64,000 nucleotides of DNA, taken from positions 43,334,658 to 43,398,657 of the forward strand of contig CM045990.1 of NCBI GenBank assembly GCA_025175895.1. The letters are read 5' to 3'. Under the pieces are notes generated by a model. The model worked only from the letters and a program-made list of their open reading frames with translations. It did no database searches and had not been told where the DNA came from. How positions within the stretch are numbered: the first letter of the stretch is position 1; each line of letters starts with the position of its first letter. The stretch comes from Wurfbainia villosa. Taxonomy: Eukaryota; Streptophyta; Magnoliopsida; Zingiberales; Zingiberaceae. Made by a program: the position numbers and the translations under genes. Shown here piece after piece: positions 48,440-58,743 of the stretch.

Positions 48440-49202
48440 TGGAAGCATATCACGATTGATTGCGTTGCGGGATTGCCTAGAACCCGTAAAGGACGTGATG
48501 CGATTTGGGTGATTGTGGATCGACTGACCAAATCAGCTCATTTCCTACCTATTCGTGGGTCGTACTTGTTGGATCGTCCGACAGCATTGTATTACCGAAA
48601 GATTATCAGATTGCGTGGGGTACTTTTAAGTACCATATCGGATAGGGATTCGCGATTTACCTCGCGATTTTGGCAGAGTCTGCACCAGACTATAGGCACA
48701 GAGCTTCGGCTTAGTGCAACGTTTTATCCGCGGACTGATGGACTGTTTGAGCATGACATTCAAACGTTGGAGGATCTATTCAGATCTTGTGTCGTGGATT
48801 ATGGAGGTGTAGCTTATCGGTTGACTTTACCTCCGACACTTGTGGGTGCTCACAACGTATTTCCTGTTGTTATGCTGGGGAAATACGCGCCGCCATCTGA
48901 CCAAGTTCTGAAAGAGGTTTCGATTCTACCCCAGTCTAATGCGACTTACGAGGAGATTTCAGTGCGTATTCCTGGTCGCAACGAACGTCAGTTGCAGAAC
49001 AAAACCATCTGACTCATAAAGGTGGGATGACAGCATCATATTGATGAGGAGGCTATGTGGGAGCTGGAAGATACTATCCGAGCTCGATAGTCTCATCTAG
49101 TCACTTGAGGAAGGTATGTGGTCCTTTCGGAAACTTGCTTGAAGTAAATTTTTGCATGTTAGTATGAAATTTGGGGACCAAATTTTATTAAGTGGGGGAG
49201 AA
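48440..49202 (+). pseudogene. Gypsy integrase fragment, copy 3 (best preserved)
   Basis: The open stretch 48473-49012 encodes a shortened integrase: PRTRKGRDAIWVIVDRLTKS, then STISDRDSRFTSRFW with the second catalytic Asp, then FYPRTDGLFEHDIQTLED, where the catalytic Glu seems kept. After DYGG the frame jumps to VAYRLTLPPTLVGAHNVF, so about 100 residues between the catalytic core and the tail are missing. The polypurine tract agtgggggagaa (49191-49202) precedes the 3' LTR. Confidence 0.88.
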
Positions 49203-51184
49203 TGTAAGATACCGAAAAAAAAATCCCTTGCTAAGTAGGAATTATCTTATAGAATTTTCAGGAATTTTTAAAAAAATTTCTAAATTTAAATGGAGGTTCT
49301 ATGGATATTTTATGGAGATAAAACGAACAGGCTTTTGTAAAGCTTGTTTAGACTATCTTGTATTAAATGGTTTAATTAAACTAAATTCGCCGTTTCCCGT
49401 CGGTTTCAGTGTTCGCGACTCGTCTTTTCTTCTTCGCGATCCCGACCTTTCCTTCTCCTCCTTCCCCCGCGCGTCTTCCTCCTCCAAATCGCTCGTCGCT
49501 CCACTCGCCGTCGCCGCCCTTCGCCGCCTGTTGGAGCAGCTCGCCGTCCACAGTCGCCGCTGTCGCCAAGCTGCGCGAGCACCACAACCGCCTTTCTTTC
49601 TTCCGATCGAGCGCCGTCACAACTCCTGATCGCCGTCGATCGAACCTTCTGCCGTCTGAGACCTCTACCGGAGCAGACGACGACTGGGAAGGAAGTCGGT
49701 GCCCCTTGCTTCTCCGTGATCCCACGACGGCCGATGGCTCCTTCCGGTGGGAGATCCGGCTATAGGCGAAGAGGCCGACGGGCATCGACACGCGTGGCCG
49801 GGAATTAGGGTCGGTGGCGAGTCGATCAGGTGTCGTACTTCCCGAGCGCTGACGGAGCAAGCCACCTTCGGGTCTTTCCGTCGCGAGTTATTGATCTCCT
49901 CTGTCGATCAGTGCCGACGATCGCTGTGGGTGCTAGGTAAGGGGTGATTCCTTACATTGGACCAGATTTAGGGCTACGGTGCATCTTCCTTGCGTTGAGC
50001 TCGATCTGTATTGGACAGGTGTTGGTGTCGGCAAATAGGGGATAAGTAAAGGTGTGGCTGCCGGTTCTGTGGAGTTGATGCCGGTGAGGATTAACTGTCG
50101 GTGAAGCTTCAAGTGTAGGTAAGCAAGGTCAGTTCTCCCTTTGTACTGTGAATTCAATTTTGATTCGTTTGATGGACAGTGAGTTGTGAGCTTAGTGAAT
50201 TCCATTCGGTTGAAGTGGCTGTGGATGGAATATGCAGTAGAAATTCTGGTCTTGGCTGTGAAATTGGAAGGGATGGACAGACCGGATTTGTTGGTATCGT
50301 TCTTGCTATGAGTATCTTTTGCCGATTGTTGCAAGTGTAGCTCGGATCGTTGTAGGAAAAAGGGGAGCTGTGATAGGAGTGGTATTGGTTGTTTCGGGTG
50401 TTGATTATGTTCGGTTATTACTAGTTTGATGTCTGATATATTTTGATTTGGAGATCTTAGTGTATTGGATTATGTTGGTTATACTCTGTTAGGGAGTTGT
50501 GATGGGTGAAGTAAGTGTGGTTAGATCTATTCACCGTAATTGATCTTGAGGATGTCGGTGATTCATTATGAGTTGGTTATGGTGAATCGGTTGGATATGA
50601 TCGGTGTGGTTAAAATGTATTCGGGAAAAGAATGAGAATATAGAACGATTTAGTAGTTTGTACGTACAATTATCGGAGACTTGTACTTAACCATAATTTG
50701 TTATGATTGTGCAGGTTTGGGATACGAAGCGTGTTCACAGCTGTGAGGACTATTTCGAGCTTCGTATCATGTGGGTAATTTCTATCTGGTCCGGGTAGAT
50801 GTATTGCATTCAGATTTAGTCATAGATATGAGCATGTTAGGTGTTCATATTACCTTGACCCTGCTCTTATTATCGTATACTTGAACTTATCGTTGGATGT
50901 ATTTATGCTCAATTGTTGATATCACACATATACCCTATCATGATTTAGGAGTTATAGATGTGATGTAAATTGGCCTAGATGTTTAGCAGGGTGTAAATGT
51001 TAGTACGGGGGATGACCCAATTTATAAATTGGCAAAATGGTCATCGGTGGGTAGGTAATGCCCTAAAAGTAGGATTTATTTCCAATACCCGTATGTTGCA
51101 TACTATTACCAACCATGAGTTGTGTAATGGTTAAGTGAAAGGTGATTAGTGTGTCACTACGGACCGGTGGTCCTAGCTTGATAT

Positions 51185-51430
51185 GATTAGTCTAGTACGA
51201 CTCTCTATTAGAGAGAGAGTTATGATCAGTCGAGTACGACTCTCTATAGGATAGAGAGTGCGTCGATCAGTTGAGTACGACTCTCTCTATTAGAGAGAGA
51301 GTCATGATCAGTCGAGTACGACTCTCTACAGGATAGAGAGTCCGTCGATCAGTTGAGTACGACTCTCTACAGGATAGAGAGTGTATTGATCAGATGGGTA
51401 CGACTCTTTGTTGAACAGAGAGTCTGTGGT
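51185..51430. repeat. Hairpin minisatellite in the 3' LTR
   Basis: About six units of tacgactctctattagagagagag / cagtcgag type lie here, more regular than at 33715. Two eroded units survive in the inverted solo LTR near 53580-53650. Confidence 0.85.
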
Positions 51431-52219
51431 AGATGGATGTACGTGTGACAGCATACTCATGTCATTTGCATGCATTCTGACGACATAGTCTCCCTTGGGA
51501 TTGAGAGAGTCGTCAGTCATCTTGTCTCCTAGAGCACTCCCCGAGGAGTAACTGGTGTGAGGGTAGAGTATCTGTTGTGCCGCACTCTACCACTATAGAC
51601 GGTGGTAGTTGGAGTTGCATGCAGTTGTCCTGAGTGCGTGGTACTCGACCACTCATTTGTAGTGTTAGTCGGAGTGGCCAACAGCAGGGACCCCCGTTGT
51701 GTAGTGAGCTCTTTACGCTCATATGCTACTTGATCATACTGCCCACTCGACCACTCTATAGCAGTGGTTGGTGTGAGTTGGGACAATTGTCATGTCGTGT
51801 CACCTAGGCCACACTAGGGTCGTGGTAGCGAGTAGGGGTGAGCAGACATGACCATGCATGCTGCATTGCCGTATCATATATATATGGACGGTTGTGATTA
51901 ATATATATATATATATAGATGCGGTCTATATATATATATGATTATTGTGATGTTGCATTTGATTGTACTATGCTTGCTGCATTTGGGTGTACATCATATT
52001 CATGCATGTCTCTTGCAGTTGTTATATGATTGTATCGGATATTGGTATGTATTGGACAGACCATTAGATACCTTGACCTGTAGCTTGAGTATATTGTGAG
52101 TTGATCTTATTCTTCCTGTTATATATATGTTGGATATATGTTCAGGTTGGATCAGAGTAGCGTAGCAGACTTCAGGTATGTCTGTATTTTACGTTGTTCA
52201 TTCAGTTAGACGGTATATG

Positions 52220-55200
52220 TGTCACGCCCCGAGAGCATGCCGAGCTGAAAATCAAACGGACGACATCTCCCCTATACGTGGCAACACTTCGGGTTAATAC
52301 AAGGCCCGTAGGCCCACAACAACAACATAATATAACATACTAATAGCAGCGGAAATGAAAACCCCCATACCCACAACATAGATAACAAAATATGCAGGTG
52401 TACACCACCTGACAAGTCCACAGTAATAAAACCATAAATAAAACGACGACATCACGACAAAGTCCATAACAAAACAAGGGTCCATGACATAGGACCAAAA
52501 TCCATAACACATAAACAAGTCCATACATAACCAAAGACGAACTCCTCGGGAGACTCGAAAAACAGAGATGGGATGGATCGAGCGAACTCCAAGTCGCCAC
52601 GAAGTCGTTTCATTACAGGCGATAAAAACCGAGGTGAGGTGGTGAGTAAAACTCAGCAGTGTCGGAGAAAACATGTAAATATAGGTATCAATATTACATG
52701 TCATTCAACAGTTTAATCTACTCGTACAACAAGTATACATCAGCATAACAATAGATATGCATGCATATACTAAATAAACTGAACATCAACGATGCTGACA
52801 TACCTAGCGATACCACTCTATCCCCGATCCAATCGGCATATAATCACATCATAGGGTATACAAGATAGTACTAACACAATATCCTAACCTGAGTCAAGGG
52901 TATCACTGTGAATATCCGATAGGTATACAAATATCAACCTACTACCATACAGGAATATGCAATAGCATGTATGAATATGTACAAACAAATGCAACAAGCA
53001 TAGTACATACAAATGCATCATCAAAGTGAGTATACATATAGACTGTATCTGTATGTATACTAATCACCATCATCCATATATATATATATACAAGCAGGTA
53101 TGTATATATATATAATCATATGCAAAACACCGTATGATACGGCAATGCAACATGCATGGTCATGCCTGCTCACCCCTACTCGCTACCACGACCCCAGTGT
53201 GGCCTAGGTGGCACGACATGACAACTATCCCGACTCCAGCCGCCACCACTCTCGAGTGACCGAGTTGGGTAGTATGATCAAGTAGCATATGAGCGTAAGT
53301 AGCTCGCTACGCAACGGGGGTCCCTGCTGCTGGTCACTCCGACTAACACTACTAATGAGTGGTCGAGTACCACGCACCCAGGACAACTGCACGCAACTCC
53401 AACTACCATCGTCAATAATGGTAGAGTGCGGCACAACAAATGCTATGCCCTCACACCAGTTACTCCTCTGGAAGTAACCTGGGAGGCAGGATGACTGACT
53501 CTCTCTCAACCCCAAGGGAGACGATGTCGTCGAGATACATGCAATGACATGAAGGGTCTTGTCTCACATACAACATCTACCCTAGACTCTCTCAACAAAG
53601 AGTCACACCCAATTGATCAAGACACTCTACCTGCAGAGAGAGTCATACTCATCTCGATCCGACAAGCTAGGACCATCGGTCCGTAGCGACCTACACTCGC
53701 CCACGAGACTATTTACACAACCCGTGGTTGGTAAATAAATATGCAACATATAGGTATGGAACGAGTCCTACCTTTAGGGTCATACTTATCTACAGAGGAC
53801 CTTTTTACCAAATTTATAATTTAGGTCATCCTCCGTACTCTAACATCTTCACCCTACTAAATAGTTAGACCTACTTACATCACATCTGTAACTCCTAGAT
53901 CATGCTAGGGAATATGTGTTATCAATAATCGAGCACACATATATATCAACGAAAAGTTCAAGCATACGATAAACAGAGCATGATCAAGGTAATATGAACA
54001 CCTAACATGTTCATGTCTATGTCTAAATCTGGAAATCATTACATCTACCCGACCAGTAGGAAATTACCTACCTGATAAGAAGCTCGCGACAATATAAATC
54101 CTTACGGCCGCGGTCCTGCCTCGTATCCACGTCCTGCATAACCATGATATGCATTAAGTTCAAGCACATGACAATAGATATATTAAGTTTACTATTCTAT
54201 CGTTTACAACCATTTCAATTGGGGATTTAACACAGCCGGCTTAATCCATCGACCGACAACCCTCCCAAAATTAGTTTACATTCCTTATAACCATACACCG
54301 CCTTCCCACTGTTATTTAGCTAACTCACATCCACATAAATCCATCCATCAGATCTATAGACAAATCACGCACCAACACCTCAATATGTAAATAACCATCC
54401 ACCGTCGATAAATCTCTAACACACGGCCGATTCACCCCTTCGTGGCCAAGAACCCCATCATTAACAACCACACTAATTTAGGGATCTAACTATTTAAAAC
54501 ACTTCGTTAAAAATCATAACTTAACTGATTTGTTCATTCATAGCTCTATCACAACCCATGGTTACACTTATAGAACCTCACTGCCCCTTTTACGACTGTT
54601 CACAGCCACACCTTCATCGTAAGCATAGCTTCACAGCCCACCTATCTCAACCTTGCAACCACCGACAGCGCCATCCACAGAACCGACAGACTCCATCTCG
54701 TCTCCCCTGTTCACCTGCTCGAAACCACTGCCCAAACTCAACCTAATCGGACACAACCAAGATAGTTCATCCTAACATCCAAAATTTAGAAATTTCTAAT
54801 ATGAGATAGAACAACTTGAACTTACCAATCGTTGGAACCTCCACCGGCAGCAAGGTCCCCAAAACCTAGCAGCCCGTTCACCAATCAACCTCCTGCCCAA
54901 ATCACAAATCCAATTCCGAGTGACCACCACAGCAGGTGTATATTTCATCCAAGATTGAAGAAACATCAACTACTCACCAAGCTCCGGCAGCGAGCCCCTA
55001 TTCCCCGACGAAGTCAACCCCCCCTGAAGCATAGCCCTAGCTCCTGCTAGAACTCCCGGTTCCGACAGTGTTTGAGAAGTCCCGCTCTTGATCGATCTGC
55101 TGCCGTCCCGAATTCCCGACCACCCGCGTCGATGCTTGTCGGCCTCCTCTCCTACAGCCGAATCTCCACCGGCAAAGCGTCGGCAGTGGTTGGGATGCGA

Positions 55201-55566
55201 TGGGGACGAAGGGCAGAGAGAGAGATCACGAGGGAGTCGAAGGAACTTCGAGAGTTAGGAAGAAGAGGGAGAGAGGGATCGGGAAGAGACAACGTCGTCG
55301 GCGGCGGCGGCGTCGAACGGAAGTCGCCGCGTGCGTGAAACGCTCGCGCGAGTAACTGCGTCGGCGAGAAACGGAAGGGAGCGGCGGCTTTTAATGGGTT
55401 AACGGGTCGGGGGTTTTCTTTTAACGGGTTGGGCTTTAAACCCAATAAACCATTAATCCCTAAATTCTAATTAAATCTAAGTTTTAATTAAACTAATAAA
55501 ATTTCTTAAGCTAGGTTAGATGTAATTAACTTCTAACCATATTTTTTTTTTTTCTGGTATTTTACA
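52220..55566 (-). repeat. Inverted solo LTR of a related Gypsy subfamily
   Basis: It is 3347 bp. On the minus strand it starts TGTAAAATACCAG and ends GGGGCGTGACA, and is flanked by ATATG (52215-52219 and 55567-55571). It shares the end block, TA runs, hairpin units and CT-rich tract with the host LTR but diverges elsewhere, so it is another subfamily. A solo LTR arises by recombination between the two LTRs of a complete element. Confidence 0.92.
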
Positions 55567-56459
55567 ATATGCTTGTATTTATATACTATACTGATATACC
55601 TGTTGTACCTCTAGATTATGTTGTTGAAATACATGTGATATTACATATATGTATGTTTTTCTATTACCTGCTGAGTTTTACTCACCACCCCAACGGACCC
55701 TGGGTTTTTCTGTCGCCCAGGTAACAGGTAGAAGTCTTCGTGATGGCTTGGAGCACCGTTGGCTGACGTCTAATCTCACCTCCGAGGCTTCCGTGTTTGT
55801 GTTGGATTTTCCGTATGTCTTGTTATGTATTCGGAGTTTTCGTAATGTTATGTATTATGTGATGTACGCACATGTTGGTGCAGGTTTTGACGAGGTTTTC
55901 TTTATGTTCTAGTATTAGTCATACCGGTATGCATGTGTGTAGATTGGGATGTTATTGTATCATGTTTCCGCTGTGTTTTTGTGTAATTGTTGTTTTCATA
56001 TATATATATATTATTGTTATTGTGGGCCTACGGGCCTTGTATTAACCCGAAATGTTGTCACGTACAGGGGAGATGTCGTCCGTTTGATTTTCGGCTCGGC
56101 ATACTCTCGAGACGTGACATCAGCACCTGCACCTTTGCCCAACGCACACGTTAGAAGCCACAAGCACCGCAACCCCTGCACCACCGCCCCATGCGCGCAC
56201 ACCCTAACGCCTTGCCCTTTGCACACACACCATGCCTCAGCGCTCAGTCGATGCACCACTGGCGCACCGCCTGTCCACCTTCGCCGGAGTGAGCGCCCAC
56301 CTCCACCTAGCCACCATGTGAGAACACTCCCCCAGGGAAGAGCCCCGGAGCAGTCCTAAATCCTCAGGATCGCTTTCTGACCAATCGCCAACCACCCTCC
56401 CTCCAGGGAAATCCTAGAGAGAAGGGAGAGCTTCTCTCTCTAGTTGGTGGGGAGAAAAC

Positions 56460-56479
56460 TCTCTATCGTTGTCATCTCT
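56460..56479. repeat. LINE target site duplication, right copy
   Basis: TCTCTATCGTTGTCATCTCT, identical to 18934-18953. It marks the 5' end of the LINE. Confidence 0.95.
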
Positions 56480-58743
56480 GATCACTCCTCGTCATCGACC
56501 ACCTCTGCCATCCGTGTAATATATACCAAATTAATAAAAAAATATAATCACTCTTATAATCAAAGATTACATATAATTTCTTATCAAATATAATAATGTA
56601 ATTAAGATTATGTTATATTACATTACAAATTTAATTATATTCCGTCCTATCAAATTAGCAGAGTGAGTTACATCAATTTTAGGCTTCAAAGAGTCGTAAT
56701 AGCAAAAACATCCAACTTCATTCATCAAACAAGTAATACTAGCAAGGAGTTCAATGCTTCTAATCCAGCCAAAACACTGGTACCTGATCGATAACATCAA
56801 TCAATGTGCTCGTCTATATGTTCTTATTTTGTAAGATAGATCCCACACTAGCTAACTTGATTAACACAGTAAGATTGAGAGGCCGAGCTAACTCGGGTCG
56901 GGTAGAGTCGTGAATTGATCAATATGACAAATTAACTGACTTAACTAACCCAACTGACTAGATTGAACTAATTAGACCAACCCAACTGCTGAATTGAAAT
57001 ATGCTTGACTAGATTGACCCGACCAACTAATTGGATAAATAAATCAACCCAAAAAACTAACCAAATTATCACCCTAATAAAATTGATTGATTGATCTGAT
57101 GAACTAACATAACTATTCCAACAGATTGACTTGTCCAATGAATCAATCATCATGCTAAACAACACAGGGCTAGACCAATCGACTTGATTAGACTCTGCAA
57201 CTATCCTAACCAAAACAATTTATTCATTTTGACAACCTAACTCACCAAGCTTGATCGCTTGACCCGCTTGGCTCACCTAGCTTGTTTGAGCCGCTTAACC
57301 CATGACCCCTTTAAATCCTAAACCTTAAACCCTAAACCCTAAGTCCTTCGAAACAACTTCGGAACAACTTGACCATTATTCAATCCATTCAACTTGCATT
57401 AGAACCGCCTAACACATCCAAACTCATTTGCTCATCCAATTTATTCCGCACCACCGATTTAGCTCGTTTTAGTCTATCGACTCATTTAAACTGGCCATAA
57501 TAAACTAATTGGTATAATTAGAACAATCAAATATGTTACAAGAAAACTGAGTAAAACGAATAAACTATTTATTTGAATTTAGAATAAACTATTACTGAGA
57601 ACATAATGCACCATTAGACTTGCTCTATTTATAGAAAGTAATTTATTTAAAAATTGTTAGGAACTCAACACAAACCATGCATACAAAATAAATAACCAAG
57701 AGGCTATAAATGTCAATTTTCCAACGATGAACCAAATGAGGTACCCACAACACGTAGGTTATTCAAATGATACTTCTAATTTTGATTTTCATAATTCTGT
57801 AACCAAATGACGATATCACTACTGAGTACACATCTATGTATCCACTGTCATGGCTGCCAATCTTAAGAGACCCGACAATTAAACTGGCAAAATGAGCAAA
57901 AATTCAGTTCGATTTATTCATAAATTTATTTTTTTTTAATAAAATATCAATTTTTTTGATTTGTTCACTGAACTGAAATATATCAATCGACTGATATGCT
58001 CTATCAGTTGATTGATTAATATAAATAATCGACTGATCTCCTCGAATCTTAATTTTAAAATCGCAAATTCTCCAAACACTCCGACTCCCAATCAAGTCAC
58101 AAATTATTAGACAATCAATTAATATTTCATAACAATTGACTGATAATATGATAATACAATCGATTTAGAAATATTCTATATCTTACTACAATTAATACAG
58201 TCAATTAATTTATTATATCAATCGATTGTTGTTCAATTTTTTTTACAATTCGATGTGAACTTTAACTTTCTCATTTGTTTGTCGACTAATAATAAAAAAT
58301 TAATTTTTAACCGAATTAATTAATTTTTAAAACTTAATCGATTCAATTTTATTAAAATTTTCAATCAATTCGATTAATTAAAAAAAATCAGTTTATTTAA
58401 TTTTAATTTAATCGATTCAGTTGCTCGAGCCTAATGAAGTACAGGTCACACCTAGCTTTACATTGAAAAGGCAAGCTTAAACGGAATCAAACGAAAACAA
58501 TGGCTTCATAGGAGATCAATGTGCACTCAGCAAACCAATTACACCCAGATATGGAATGATATCAACCCCACGAGTGGGATAACTCCAACTCGGTGAATAC
58601 GCCCAAAGCCAAAAAACTTAAAAACTGAAAGGTTCCAAGGGAAAGGAAGCAAACACCATATATCACAATCCTTAGGGGTTCTTAATCTCAACGTGGTAGA
58701 AAAATGGAACAAATAGAAAATTACAAATACACTGAAGATGATG
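56480..58743. other. AT-rich intergenic DNA, no gene seen
   Basis: 56520-56640 has gtaattaagattatg-type words like those before 18160. 56880-57480 is made of degenerate aactgacta / gaccaaccc words, and 57900-58435 of ttaatcgatt words. These look like old repeat remnants. The small ORFs here are random. Confidence 0.5.
57327..57342. repeat. Short telomere-like sequence
   Basis: AAACCCTAAACCCTAA is two units of the plant telomere repeat, preceded by two decayed units. It is too short to mark a chromosome end. Confidence 0.7.

Larger units (their letters stand above)
31743..56119 (+). mobile_element. Gypsy-type LTR retrotransposon with nested guests
   Basis: The target duplication is TCAGC (31738-31742 and 56120-56124). 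The LTRs start TGTAAGATACC and end CGTGACA. The 5' LTR is 31743-35073, followed by a Met-tRNA-type primer binding site. Coding interior (35074-37594, 43735-45427) is degenerate, but RT, RNase H and integrase remnants are readable in Gypsy order. Guests are a gag-only element and an inverted solo LTR; the element also carries an internal LTR-integrase tandem array. Its own length without guests is about 14.9 kb. It inserted in the LINE leader. Confidence 0.92.
49203..56119 (+). repeat. 3' LTR of the Gypsy element, split by a solo LTR
   Basis: LTR sequence is 49203-52219 and 55567-56119. Much of it is nearly identical to the 5' LTR (for example 50000-51180 with 32490-33680), so insertion is fairly recent despite the decayed interior. 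The region after 52110 differs from the 5' LTR by an extra stretch with atatatgttggatatatg words and by 55567-55760, absent from the 5' LTR. Confidence 0.9.
18954..56459 (-). mobile_element. L1-type LINE retrotransposon split by two LTR elements
   Basis: The element runs on the minus strand. The 5' end is at 56459 and the poly(A) tail is the T-run 18954-18964. A perfect 20-bp target duplication flanks it. LINE sequence is 56459-56120, 31742-27295 and 21307-18954, about 7.1 kb after removing guests and their duplications. Order: 5' leader, ORF1 (DUF4283-like plus CCHC), endonuclease, reverse transcriptase, zf-RVT-like end. ORF2 has frameshifts, and both its halves contain 81-bp tandem repeats. 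Copying would have been by target-primed reverse transcription. It is dead now: the reverse transcriptase is cut by the gag-only element and the leader by the Gypsy element. Confidence 0.92.

Noticed and set aside
31743..56119. Endogenous pararetrovirus
   Set aside because: Two LTRs, a polypurine tract, a target duplication and Gypsy-ordered pol remnants fit an LTR retrotransposon; no movement or coat protein is seen.
57327..57342. Interstitial telomere array
   Set aside because: Only two perfect units; too short to infer a chromosome fusion.
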